Assembly (NCBI GenBank): GCA_035222895.1
Contig: JAVYIG010002207.1
Location: 1 to 64,000, forward strand
From: Strongylocentrotus droebachiensis
Lineage: Eukaryota; Echinodermata; Echinoidea; Camarodonta; Strongylocentrotidae
DNA length: 64,000 nucleotides
Direction: 5' to 3'
Both the position numbers and the translations under genes were made by a program. Of the stretch, positions 11,819 through 23,461 are shown piece by piece. Positions within the stretch are counted from its first letter, which is position 1; every line of letters starts with the position of its first letter. The notes beneath the pieces are model-generated. The model had not been told where the DNA came from, made no database searches, and was given only the letters and a program-made list of their open reading frames with translations.

Positions 11819-14800
11819 TCATGTTATTGAAGCTACAGCAGAAGACTTCTTTTTCCTCTTCATCTTGGATGGAGCACCCTTGATCCTGAAGGCCGTACTG
11901 TGGAAATGAAAGAAGAGAACAAAGTGAAAATGTGGTTGTTCACGTCGCCATGAAGCTACATATTTTGCAAAGAACATGTTATAGTGTGAGTGATGAAATA
12001 GAGGCAAAATACTTGTTCTATCACACAAAATATTTGATCAATGTCTCCTTAAAGAAAGTTAACAAACGATTTACACAAGAATAATTTCGCGCATGGTGTC
12101 AAGCACTACATGACATACCATCAAAGGCTTGGTGGATGCATTAGGTATTCTCGACAGTATAAGACTAATGGTCATAACATGTTGATCCATAACAAAACAG
12201 TACGTGATTCATGACATGAAAATAAATTGTGAGCCTTCCTACCCAAAAAACAAGTTATATTGTATTGTCCTACTGTCTTCAAATACATCTCCTTTTCAAA
12301 TTAATATGCAATTTATGCATTTAGATGGTCTTTATTCCGGTATTGTCAGGCTTGTAGTCATGCCAGAGAACATTTATGACGTATTTCATTGAGTGTTGAT
12401 TAAAAAAAAAGGAAGACAAAAAAAAAAAAAAAAAAACTTACTGGCATGTTGAGCAGATGGGACTATATGTGCAGAAAACTGAAGAACAAATGAAAAAGAA
12501 AATGGGTCATGTACACAAGGATAAGAGAATGAATTTGTGCTTACCGGTAATTACAAAACATGATTCAATCAACATTTAGCATACAGAGAATGAATGTGAT
12601 TCACATATATAATCTACATTAAGAAGTTGCTTGATCTATACATGTACGACTATGAATACACTCAAATTTGAGTTTAAAAAGCAGACTTGACCCTAAAAGC
12701 AACAATAACAATTCCATTAAATATATTTTTCTAACACCTGCCCTTAAATTAGGTTGGCAAATTTAACATAATTAAAAGTGAAAAATTCCCCACATAATGT
12801 TCAATGCATATCTCTATTTACAAGTAACATGGGTAGTAAAATACTACCAGGCTCATATTTGAATACTTACTGGAAAGACAGACGGAGCATACATATCCCA
12901 CATCAATGAGTATACGATGGCAGAAACATGCTGCCCTGTAGTCAACATGGATGGCTGGTGGTAAGACTAGGCTGTCTCTCTGGCTAGGAGATGGTAGGTA
13001 TACCCACTGGAAGACGACCAAAAAAAAAAGAGTCCAAACATAGTTAGTTTAAGTCTTTGCTGAAAAAGCACCTTTTTAATTCATGAATGATATTCTGCAG
13101 TTGTGAGTCGGTCAAAGGAGGTGCACATCATCTTCTTCCTTGTTTGTTTGATCTTATGTTTGATCTCATTTTTATTTTTTATTTTTATTATTATTATATA
13201 TGCATGATTTATTGAATAAAGAACAGATTTATATTTTGTGTTTATTACAAGTTTTTAGTCATACAATGGTGCGCTTAGAAATACCCATATTAAGCGCCTA
13301 ATAAATGCTGTGTATTATTATTATTATTGGTTGAAAAAGATAGTTGCATCCCTGAAGGTTTTTTCTCTTCTGATTGGTCAGTCAATTCATGGAGGTTTCA
13401 AAAAGTTCCCTCCCAGAGACATTGAATAAAGAAGGAAAGAACGGGGATATTTGCATGTCACAACTACCTCTCTCAATGCACTTTGAGATCCAACATAATG
13501 GGCAGTTGATTAATCACACATGCACTAGCACACACACAGAGTATAGTGCATGAATCTTTTGCAGATTTTGTGAGTGGTAGAGATTTCCAAAAGTTTCATG
13601 TTGTAAATGTGATTGAATCCCAACTTGAAATATTTATTTTGTAATGCATAAAACTTTTCTTGCTTTTAAAAGATCATCATTAACCATTTCCAAAAGTTTT
13701 ACATTGTAAATCCCGGGTTCTGATCGATAATATCAAATCATAATGATTTGTATGAGGCACCTTCAAAGAGTGACTTTGTAGGATGTTTCTGATAAAAGTT
13801 TGTGTGTGTATTTACTATGCACAATATCAGGAACTTCAGGTACTGTACACGCTGAATACATAACCATCTGGCTCTGTGCAGCTAAGGTACGCACAAACAT
13901 TACTAAAAAACTTCTTCAAACAGAGAGCAATCAACGACTGCGATCTTCTAACCAGGGCACGCATGCACCATGTCCTTTTCCTGACGATAGAAATAACTTA
14001 CCAGTAGGTATTGGAGTAGCCCTGTTGTTGATAGGAGCTTGAGGTATTTTCCTCCTGTAATATCACAGGCCTGCTGTAACAGACTGGAATCCTTATCCAG
14101 GATACACGCATCAATGGGAATGTTCTGCATTCAAACAAGAGAAAATAAGTCGATCATTAGAGTGTATAATTTGAGGTCAACTTGTAAATGACATAGGCAT
14201 ACTGTAAGATACTAGAATCTTTGTCTAGGATAAATGCATCGATGGAAATATGCTGTATTCAAAAGCGAGAGTGAGAGAGAGAGAGAGAGAGAGATCATAA
14301 CATACAATGACAAGATCAACAATGTACAAATAGGATGTAAAAAAGATAGACAGATGTCAGGGAAGAGAAAAGAGTTGGACACAAAGATGGATACAACTCA
14401 CCACATAAATAAAGAGTAGAGAAAGAAGAGAGACACAGAGAGAGAAAAGAACATTCCTGATACATGTACTCTCACTCCTTCGTCCATGAATATGACACAA
14501 TCACTCTTATCTTTTTAACCACAAACCTTCACTTTCAGGTAATTGAGGTAATCTACACTCTTGCTGAAGAAAAAAGAGATACAATTTTACCTGCTTTTGT
14601 GCTGTGAAGATGACATTCATGAAGTTCATATACTGGGATGCACTGTCATCAGCTGCTTTAAGTACCTGTGGGGAGAAAAGATAGGAAATTGATTTGAAAC
14701 TCACAAATATGTACTCCACTCTTGATATATCGTAGTTAATGTGCTTAGATTAGCAAGTGTGCGCTTGTAAAAATTACACTAGGCTGGAATGCTCCCCAGG

Positions 14801-17800
14801 GAGTGGAGAATGTGCATACATTGTGTGCAGGTAAGTCTGAATCAGATGACCGGAGTAATAACATATATCTGTAAATGGCTTTGAGAGGGCCTGCGGTCCT
14901 GAAATGCGCTATATAAGAACGAACTATTATTATTATTATTATATAGTGTATGATTTCCTTAGATTGGCAATATGATATTAACCATCCTGTACGTCATAAA
15001 CCTTGTAAAGGTATGTGGTTATTAAAATGTACATAACTCACTTATAACATTCTAGCATGGCTTTTCATCATTAATATTATGGTATTCATTTTCATGGTTG
15101 ATGTCTCATTTTCAAACTACAAATCATGAATCAATCTGTAATTGATTAGCAATAAAATGTTATTATGTGAAACTGCCAAGTGATGATAGAATAATATATA
15201 TGTAATGCTTACTAGGATTCTTGACTTTATCTTTTCACCAACTGTAGGAAAAACGTGAGAAACATCATTAATACAAACTGTGGAAAAAAATAAATCATAT
15301 AAACGGATCATACTGATGTATCTCACCTAATTAAAGAAAGATTATTTTGGTGAATTTCACTTCAGGTATATTAACCAAACTTTCAAGCAAAAAATCTTAT
15401 TACACTATGTGTTGACTGACTGCAAACTGATAGTAAACAAATTTGCAATGTTCGCTTTTTTGAAATTTTGTTTAGTGGCAATGACCACTTTCCACATTTT
15501 TGCTTGAAAATATCACTGATACAGTGAATTCTTAATAGCTATCCTTTAAAAATAAAAGTATATTAAGATATAAAAACAAAAACAAAATCATTATAAATTG
15601 GGCGAAACAAATAAACAAATCTTACCTGCGCATTCCTTTTCAACTCTGTGAATATCTGCATCAATCATCAATTAAGGAACAATACAAACACATGTGAAAT
15701 TAATTATTCAATGCCTCAGCCCTGCCAAGTGAAAAGTGGAAAATGGAGCAAACAAGTAATGTTATTTGCAGTTTATCAGATATTTGCCTTACATACTATA
15801 CACACTTATAATATAGATGCAACTTCTGACTCAATATTACATCTGATCATAGTGATCGAGAGAATGGAATACATGACAATGATATTCTCTCGTGTTACAA
15901 CTAATTACACCTCAACTGTACAATTTGCTGATGAGTTTGATATTCAGTGGCAATTCATGTTTGCTCCCAGAAATGCTTCCAACTTGTTTAAAGGATACAG
16001 CACAATGCCATCGCCAATGATCCAGCCAGAAGCGTGTCTGTATGTGAGACTGTCGGGTCTGTAGAAGATAGGACCATGGAAATGAACATTCTGATACTGA
16101 TAACAATTTGTTCCTTCATCGGTTAATATTAACTTTTTTTTTTTCCAGTTACACCCATATCTGCAATAAAAGGTATTATAATCGTAAAGATCTTACCTCG
16201 CGTGCAAATGGTTTTGTTACTTCATTAGCAGTATATTATACGCAGTACATAATACACAATTCATTACAGAAGTTAGGCGTAAACAAAAAAGATGTTGTAT
16301 TGCCAGAGCTGCCAACTTTTGGAAGTACAAATTAGTACTCAGCACCTCCAAAATTAGTATTTTACCATCAAAATAAGTATTTTTCAACCGGCCTTCCTTT
16401 CACCTATTTAGAACCTATTGATGTCGTAACGCTGCGCAAATGCATACCGCAAAGACCATATTTTTGCTGTAATTAGTTTTTTTTAAACATATTCAATTGT
16501 ACATGTTCATCTATATAACTTGTTTTAACTGCAAACTCAGTTCTTTTTAGTTCCAAGCTCTTGCTTCAGCCACAAAAACACCTTGAAGATTCACACACAA
16601 GTGACTATATTAAAGCCACTCCATATAAAATGATGCACTGAATTCACAATATGGCTCTTGTAAAAATCTGCAATAATGTAGTACAGCAGGGATGCCAACC
16701 TCTTGACACACAAAAAAAGACTGAGTACCGTATATAACGGTGTATAAACCGCACTTTTTTTGCCGCCGAAAAAATTTCAAAGTCGGGGGTGCGGTTTATA
16801 TACAGTTTATTTTTTTTTTTTTTAAAGTTTCAATTTATGTCCCTCCACCTGGCGCTATGCCTGGCAATGTCTCCCAGCTCGGTAATCGGTGTGTTGACTC
16901 ACCACTCGGAAACTAGAACAACACTCAAATTTGTCTGTCATCTTGGTTTGAAAGTAATCTTTCTGATAGATCTCAATATGTAGTTTATAATAATAATTCC
17001 TCCAATTTTTCTTCTATTACATGGTGTACCACAAGGTTCTATCCTAGGTCCCTACTGTTTTTTAATTTACAGTACCGTAATGATCTTACACACACAAAAA
17101 AAAAATCTCGGCAAAAAAAACAATTTTTTTTTTTTTTTTTTTTTTTAAGGGCGAAAAAGAGGGGCGCGGTTAATACACGAGGGCGGTTTATACAACGTTA
17201 TTTACGGTATCCTAAAAAAAAATCAGATTTTGGAGAGAAAAATCAGATTTTCACGAAAACTCGACACTACCAATGGCCGGTTGGCCCCGGGCCAGTAAAA
17301 TTTCAAAAAATGTGATACTGGTACGTACAGTCAAGTAAAATGTTTGCTCTTTCATTAAAATTTTAAAAGAAAATTGTTGGGGCTGCGGGGGTTTACTTGT
17401 TCATGTTTTAATGCGATTTCATGGTTTTATGGGTATTAAAAATTATTTTTAAAAATAAAAAAAAAAAATAAAAAAAAAATCGTATTTTAAGAGGTGATAT
17501 CGTACTGGTTGGCACCTCTGTATTGCCCTTTTCGACCGACCCATAGATCTTGAAATTTACAGTCGGCTTTTAATTATTTTTTTTTAAACCCTTTTTAGAA
17601 AAAAAGTGTATTAAAGCATTCAAAAAAGGAAAAAGATTTCTGACTGACCGACCCATGTTTTGGCACATAAAGGGCAATACAACATCTTTTTTTTGGGCCT
17701 TCTGGGTAAACATTCAAAATCAAAACCTAAGTTACATGAATGAAACGATACCCTACATCCCTCAGTTTCCTGGGTTGAAATGGAGAAAGACCCTAGATGA

Positions 17801-20800
17801 ACTGTTCTCAGGTCAGGACTTACTTTCATCTACCAAGTTCTTGAGTTCCTCCATGACTGCATCATTGATAGAAGCAAAGACTTCATACTTCCCATCTGAG
17901 CTCATCTCATCTTGCTCCCTCTGATCATCTCCATCATCAAATGCATCACTTGTCTTCTTGGGGTACAAGAAACGGCTACAGATACAATGAATACATAATA
18001 GGAAAGGTGATCTTTGCTTAACAGATTTATAGATCTACATTTAAAGATAAAGGTGAGTTCTGGTAATGCGATTGCATTGTGAAAGAAAAGGTGTGGAATG
18101 GATCAGAAAAAGTTGATCATGTAGCATTTAAGTATTGGTGTGCACTTCAAGGTTCTGGAGTCATCAAAATCATAATAAATTTGGCCTAGTCTTGGTAAAG
18201 TAACAAGCACTCCCAGCACTGTACACATAAAGATGTATATGGGACTACACAAATGGTGTGGGAGCTAGCTTACCTTGATTTCCTTATCTTTCTATGCTCA
18301 TTACTCAGCCAGTATACATTTTATTCCAAAATTGTTTGGCACATGAAATTTATTTGTAATTTGATTCTGTGAGAAATCATTTTCTTTTTTTTACCAGAAC
18401 TCAAGTTTATCTTTAAAGTCAGTTCTCATCAAGAGTATGAAATCATGATTTGACAATTTAAAGAGGTTTTTGTGAGTTAAACTTATGTGCAGGATAAGCA
18501 TGTAGGAAATAGCTATCCCTATTAGAACTTGCTGCGATTTCTAAATCATTGCATATACCGTTGCCGTGCAAAACACATTGATTTGGTTACTTGTTGATTT
18601 TCTTAAAGCCCATCTGTACCAGTTTGACTAGGAGGAATTAGACCACCCAGGAAGGTCACTGAAAGGTGGCTATCTCATTAACTCAGCTCTTAATTAACAT
18701 AAGAAAAAGAGGATTATGTGGGGGGGGGGGCAATGGTCACCGATTAGGCATTGTTTTCTATATAGAGGGAGCAAGTAGCTACAAGTAGTACAGTGGGCCT
18801 TTAATGAATGAAATTACTTTTACATATCACATTCATATGGCTAATAATTTCCTAGTTATCAAGTACCTACCAGGGCTTAAATTAATCCAAGGCCACCAAG
18901 GCTTTGGCCGTGGATGCCCTTTTGATTGGCCTCAACGCCCCTCTCTTTGGCCTTGGAGATTTTTTGTGCCCTTTCCAATTCTTCCTCTTTATATTGTAAT
19001 ATAGGAATGTGCCCTACAGAAAAGTGGCCCTGCCCGAAAAATATTGAAATTTAAGGCCTGACCTACTGATACATTGTATTCAGGGCTCAAATTAATTTTT
19101 TGTCCACGGGGGCTCTTTAAAAAAAAAAAAGAGCCCCCGTGAGCCTTCTCACGGGGGCTCTTTTAGTGCTGACGGGGGCTCTTATTTTAATACAAACTTC
19201 TATTGAATTGGAACCCATGAAAATCCTAAATTCCTTGTTATTTTATCATTATCATTTATTTAAGTCGGCATTTTCCCTCTTAGAAATTTACTTGTTACAA
19301 AGCTGATATTGATTTTTTTCCCCGTGATGACATTCTCTCCATTTCTTCCTGTTCTGCAAATAATTTCCTCCTCATTATTCGGAGCAACCTTATTTACATT
19401 CTTTCTTTACTTTTAGTCTTTACCATATCCTTCCAAAACACAGGGGCGGATCTAGCTTTTTGCTAAGGGTGGGGGGAACCAAGTGGAGCATCGTCCACCA
19501 GTCGTCCACGAGCCGCATAGCGGCGAGGCGATATTTGTTGTTGCTATTTTGAACCTCCGTAAGTGATGTTTTCCTGGCATCTACTGACATCTACTAATTC
19601 TTTGTAGGACTGGACACATGATGGCATTTTTCTATGCGCATCACATTTTCACTTGGCAACCCAAGGGGGAGGGGGGGGGGGGGGGGGCGGGGTTAACTTG
19701 TGACCTCCTAAACCGCCTAGATCCACCCCTGCAACATTTTTGGTCTTTTTCTTCTTCTCAATATTGATTTACTGGTCGAAGTACATTATTTGCTGGTCTT
19801 TTAGAATCACCACATTTCAGAGGATTCACACTTTTCACAACGAAAAACTTTTCCATGTTTCAGTCCTTGTGCGATCGTCTCCAGCTCCAGCAGATATTGG
19901 GCGTCAGCGTGCACAACGGTACTACCGGCGAAGTATAGTCATTGCTTACGGCCGCACTAGCTGCACTGCGAGCTTCCGTTGTTTGTATCGGTAATAGTCA
20001 TAGAGATGGGAGAGATACCGCCATCTAAGTTCCTTTTCATTGGTTTAAGGTTTTAAAATTGATACTCAATATTGTGTTAAAGTTATATCAGAAAAGATAA
20101 TCTTTATTTTATATTTCCACGGGGGCGATTTTTAATTTTGCAATCGCCCCCGTGAGCAACCTGACGGGGGCGATTATGGAGCTCACGGGGGCGAATCGCC
20201 CACCGCCCCCGTGTATTTTGAGCGTTGATTGTATTTGTAGATGAACATGGTCATGGATCTGAGCACTGGTCAATTTCTACTGACTAGGCATTTATCTTAT
20301 TTATCTCCTTTGCCAGTCTCCACCCATGAGTAGCTAATGGGTGCTTGATAGGGTTTATTCCTAGAAATGCACCATGTGCTAAATAAGTTGGGTAAAAATC
20401 GTCAATTATGAATTGGAATACACACAGGACAATCAATTTCTCATTATCATTACGGTAATATCAAAATATGCATGATTAATGGTTTCAAATTTCAAAGACA
20501 AATGTACATGCTACAAGTTTTCTGACCTCTGCACATGCCTTTTACTATTCAGTGGTTACCTTTCATTGGTGTGACTGGCAATAACGGCTACTTTGTTGCG
20601 TCTATCCATCATGAGATGTGAATTGATAAACACCACCACCGCATCCATACACTGACTTAATGCTAATCCATCCTTCTGTAACGAGAGAACAAATGAAACA
20701 GACTTGGTAACCATACTCACAAGGAGAGATCTTCAAATATTCTAGACTTGAATCCATAGAAAAACATGGAGTTATATACCATTAATTAAGGAGACATTTA

Positions 20801-22324
20801 AAATAATCATTTATGAAATTGGCAACAAAAAATGTCTTGAATATCTGAAAAAATGCAGGTTGTGTCTCCAAGTCAAAGATATTTTGTTGGCATATATGCC
20901 ATATCAGCTTGCTGATAGATTATCAAATTACTCACAGCTTCATGTTGTCATTTATTAGCACAATTCTTTACTTCACTGAGATACTTGTATTAAATTCATA
21001 TCATCTTTGAACTTTAAACCAAGATCTGTACACTGGATCATCGTGCTGGCTGCTGAATATTTATTATTTTTTACAGTTTACCTTTTGCTTGTGATGGCTC
21101 TGTTTTCCCCACCAAACTGGATTAACATCAATCACTATGACAACCAGATTTCCTACATCTTCATCATCTGTGGAAGACATCTTTCAGTTGAAGAATAAAA
21201 CCTAAATTTGAGAATGAGAAATTACAGAGAATCCAGTCAGGAGTGACAGCCGGTAGATCTAGTATGAAAGTGTTGAAATATAAAGTTTGTGGACGGCCTT
21301 CATCTTTAAAGTTTGGCAAAATTGTGTGCGGAAATGGGTGATCACGTACACATTTGAGGATTTGTTAACATAGCTCTCCACAGGCAAATGCAAAAGCATG
21401 CAAAATGTTAAGGCTTTAAGACTTAGGACACAAATTTTGGTCTAGTATGGGTCATTTTTTAATAAAACTGACAATTGTCAACATTCCCCATACTAGAGGC
21501 GGTCAGAGGAGCTAGATGCAATCTCAGTGGAACACATTAACCGCCGATATCAGAGACTGAAGCTTTCGGTCTAATCTAAGCAAGACTAAATGCCCTAATA
21601 ATTGCCTTGCCCTTGGAAGTTGGAATGATTACCGTATACTAATCATTTAATTTATGAAATTGAATAGATCTAGAATCTATGTAGAAATGAATGCATGGAG
21701 TCGGGCGAACTCGGACCAAAGACAACTCGGCCCAGCTGCAAGGTTTAGGCAATTAAGGTTAGGGTTAGGGTTAGGTTTATGGTTAGGGTTAGGGTTAGGT
21801 TTAGGGTAAAATGACAGATTTTAAAGCTGAGCTGAGGCCGAGGTGTCTGACTTTGGTCAGAGACAGAGTAGTTAGGCCTGGAAAGGCTGGATCCAAATCA
21901 ATGAATGACCCAACAACTGCCTACATTTGTCATCTTAATGTTAAAACTAAACAAAAGTGGAAGCTGACCTGATTCTCCCATGTTTAAGTTTCTATTAAAA
22001 TCAACTTATTAATATAACCCCAAGGATACGCTTTTTAGCACTAGCAAGCAGGACAGCTGTAGGTCAGAGTCCCGCGCGCCGCCTCTCTGCCCGGCCCGGC
22101 CGCGGCTGTCTGCCTCCTGCAGCAAGGGCAATATGCAACCAACGATTTCCGATTTTCGACCCACTGAGCTGACGGAGTAATGACGATTTTATATATAACT
22201 TTAAATGACAATGATTGATCAATATATGTTTCGTGAAACTTAAGATAACAATTACTTCATACTTACCATATAGATCTACCAATGATTTGGAACTCGTGAA
22301 TGTGGATTTCGGGAGAAGATTCAT
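11819..22324 (-). CDS. GTF2H3: TFIIH core subunit 3 (p34/Tfb4)
   Basis: Twelve exons in order: 22324-22267, 21167-21082, 20675-20560, 17975-17824, 16058-15999, 15655-15626, 15241-15213, 14665-14591, 14124-14002, 13006-12871, 12478-12442 and 11897-11819 (TGA). All join in phase to 326 codons; the human protein is about 308. Residues about 20-240 are the von Willebrand A-like fold ([57 protein letters not shown]). Residues about 260-302 are the C4-type zinc finger ([28 protein letters not shown]), with a Lys-rich C-terminus. In TFIIH, p34 binds p44 and supports promoter opening and nucleotide-excision repair. The first exon (MNLLPKST) is the weakest part: it is in phase with a good donor but not conserved in the human start. 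The donor after 15999 is GTATCC, non-consensus. Confidence 0.93.
13035..13331 (+). mobile_element. 3' end of a non-LTR retrotransposon
   Basis: The plus strand encodes [12 protein letters not shown] followed by TGA, the usual end of a LINE reverse-transcriptase ORF. A short 3' UTR follows, then inverted GCGCTTA/TAAGCGC and an ATT tail at about 13313-13330. It lies in a GTF2H3 intron, antisense to the gene. Only the 3' stub remains, as expected for 5'-truncated insertion. Confidence 0.65.
14772..14946 (+). mobile_element. 3' half of a tRNA-derived SINE
   Basis: GGAATGCTCCCCAGGGAGTG, GAGAATGTGCATAC and GATGACCGGAGTAATAA match, in order, the body of the SINE at 61680-62027. The copy ends in GCGCTATATAAGAAC plus an ATT repeat. 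The tRNA-like head is absent, so it is 5'-truncated. It is in a GTF2H3 intron. Confidence 0.75.
16726..17209. mobile_element. Innermost DNA transposon with about 27-bp inverted ends
   Basis: The left end TACCGTATATAACGGTGTAT and the reverse complement of the right end, TACCGTAAATAACGTTGTAT, agree with few mismatches, and both run on into AAACCGC. The 484-bp element sits wholly inside the hAT-like element. It contains a long T-run and a fragment of reverse transcriptase, so it seems to have captured or received a piece of LINE. Confidence 0.75.
17011..17095 (+). pseudogene. Reverse-transcriptase fragment (LINE remnant)
   Basis: 17023-17052 encodes [10 protein letters not shown], a signature of non-LTR reverse transcriptases. 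Just after it the frame shifts; the next frame gives LLFF and then RNDL, resembling the family's LLF...INDL. No further RT motif is seen on either side within the element. Confidence 0.75.
18603..18804 (+). mobile_element. TTAA-flanked MITE
   Basis: Flanked by TTAA at 18603-18606 and 18801-18804. The ends are AGCCCATCTGTACCA and TAGTACAGTGGGCCT. The interior shares AATTAACATAAGAAAA and CGATTAGGCATTGTTT with 43179-43373. A run of ten G lies in the middle. It is in a GTF2H3 intron. TTAA duplications are typical of piggyBac-type transposition. Confidence 0.8.
19090..20220. repeat. Two clusters of GC-rich inverted repeats
   Basis: At 19107-19181 the unit CACGGGGGCTCTTT appears in both orientations (GAGCCCCCGTGAG), then again directly. 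At 20119-20217 a similar unit, CACGGGGGCGATT, does the same (AATCGCCCCCGTGAG). Both share the CGGGGGC core but differ in the next bases. Each cluster could fold into strong hairpins. They lie about 1 kb apart in a GTF2H3 intron and look like related elements or two ends of one. Confidence 0.65.
19441..19731. mobile_element. MITE with CAGGGGYGGATCTAG inverted ends
   Basis: Left end CAGGGGCGGATCTAG at 19441; right end CTAGATCCACCCCTG at 19717-19731, its reverse complement with one mismatch. The 291-bp interior has a long G-run and no coding capacity. The ends resemble those of the element at 31499. I could not find an exact target duplication. Confidence 0.7.
21756..21807. repeat. Interstitial telomere-type repeat
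   Basis: About eight TTAGGG units, some changed to TTAGGTT or TATGG, within intron 1 of GTF2H3. Both sides carry roughly inverted sequence (GGACCAAAGACAACTCGGCC on the left, GGCCGAGGTGTCTGACTTTG on the right), so the tract is probably part of a small foldback element rather than a healed end. Confidence 0.8.
22060..22135. other. Short GC-rich island in GTF2H3 intron 1
   Basis: About 75 bp rich in C and G (CCCGCGCGCCGCC, GGCCCGGCCGCGG) in otherwise AT-rich DNA, about 140 bp downstream of the proposed first exon. It could be promoter-proximal or an inserted fragment; nothing in the sequence decides. Confidence 0.4.
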
Positions 22325-23112
22325 AAGATCCTTTCATTCACTCCAGCAAAGCATTGAGAGTCAATGCTAATGCGTATTGACCTTTAGCACTGCACTACGT
22401 GTTAATAAGCAGCATTTGAATACATGAATGGTCAACACACTCACAACACGCAGATGCACACAATTATACCGATGCGGCTGATCGGCAAAGTTGACAGTAG
22501 CCTCACAATTATAATTTTTAAATTATTCTTTCTAACATCGGAAAGTTAAACAAATTGTATTTTCTGCTATTTAGGTGTCATCAATTGTCACTAAAGTACC
22601 GATTTTGAGTGAAATTAGTTGAGTTTTGTACAGTGGTGTTTGAAATGTTGAGAATCAAAAGCACAGCTTTTAATACACAGCTAGGATAGTAATGCAACTA
22701 TGTGTGTATTCATCCATCCGGCCGCTTGCATTTCACCATTTACCGTTTAGCGCAATGACAATTTTACCGTTTACTATATATACCGGTACTGCATGCATGC
22801 ACGCATTCACAGCGGCGAAGACAGTACGGTCGTCAGCCCACGTCCCACTGCTCTGCAATAAATTGCTCAACTCGTCAATGTAACAGGCCGGATCTCTCTT
22901 TCTTCAAATTTCCGAAAAACAGAGAAAGGTAATTCACCGTATTTTGAACATTGTATTAATTTATATGTGTATTTCAGTTGAGTTTTTCCCTTGTTTGTGC
23001 GGCATGTCCGTACGCGCATTGGCACGTTGGCGTCTGACTTGCACAAAATGCTATATTTGGGACTGTAATGTACAAAGTGCATGTGCCTCTCAGACTGCAA
23101 ACTAACAAAGTT

Positions 23113-23180
23113 CCGACGCCGATGCCGAAGCCGTCGGCATCGGCGTCGCGTCGGAGCTTCCCGGAGTTAACTAGTCTGAG
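23113..23180. repeat. GC-rich hairpin, diverged copy of the next palindrome
   Basis: CCGACGCCGATGCCGA and TCGGCATCGGCGTCG are near-perfect reverse complements around a short loop. The sequence after it (GGAGCTTCCCGGAGTTAACTAG) corresponds to the right arm of the palindrome at 23385-23461. Confidence 0.7.
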
Positions 23181-23384
23181 AGATTTCTTCCCTTTGATTA
23201 TAAGTCTGCCTCCTTCAATTGACTGCAGATTCTTGCAAACTATACACATGTGTTCGTGAGTCCGAGCCGGCTGATTTAGATTTGTCAATGTAATTTCATA
23301 TTATTACTAAAATATGCATGTGTTTATTTCATTAGGCGAATGACAAGATGTCAATCACTCAATGTGTGTTGGCGTAGGCCATGC

Positions 23385-23461
23385 CGCCACTAGTGGCCAA
23401 CTCCAGGAAGCTCCGACATCGACATCGGCGTCGGAGCTTTCTGGAGTTGGCCACTAGTGTA
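23385..23461. repeat. Near-perfect 30-bp-arm palindrome
   Basis: The left arm CACTAGTGGCCAACTCCAGG continues into AAGCTCCGAC; the right arm is its reverse complement with one mismatch, separated by about a dozen bases. It could form a long hairpin or cruciform. With the copy at 23113 it suggests a small foldback family. Confidence 0.85.

Larger units (their letters stand above)
16305..17519. mobile_element. hAT-like element with 8-bp target duplication
   Basis: The ends are AGAGCTGCCAAC at 16305 and, reverse-complemented, AGAGGTGCCAAC at 17519: 12-bp inverted ends with one mismatch. They are flanked by the 8-bp direct repeat GTATTGCC at 16297-16304 and 17520-17527. Eight-bp duplications are typical of the hAT superfamily. 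No transposase ORF remains. A further CAGGGATGCCAACC near 16688 hints at another partial copy inside. Confidence 0.75.
16291..17689. mobile_element. Outer MITE with 18-bp perfect inverted ends, split by an insertion
   Basis: The left end GATGTTGTATTGCC (16291-16304) continues at 17528 as CTTT after the inserted element and one copy of its target duplication are removed. The right end AAAGGGCAATACAACATC (17672-17689) is the exact reverse complement of GATGTTGTATTGCCCTTT. Without the insertion the element is about 180 bp. A second motif, CGACCGACCC, occurs near both ends. Confidence 0.75.

Noticed and set aside
15930..15960. CTGATGAG as a hammerhead ribozyme core
   Set aside because: No stem II followed by GAAA and no closing helix are present, and the match is isolated.
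21756..21807. TTAGGG tract as a chromosome end
   Set aside because: It is short, degenerate, internal to GTF2H3 and flanked by normal sequence on both sides.
22064..22324. 86-codon minus-strand ORF as a separate gene
   Set aside because: Its first 58 bases end at a GTAAGT donor in the phase required by GTF2H3 exon 2, so it is better read as that gene's first exon running into the intron.
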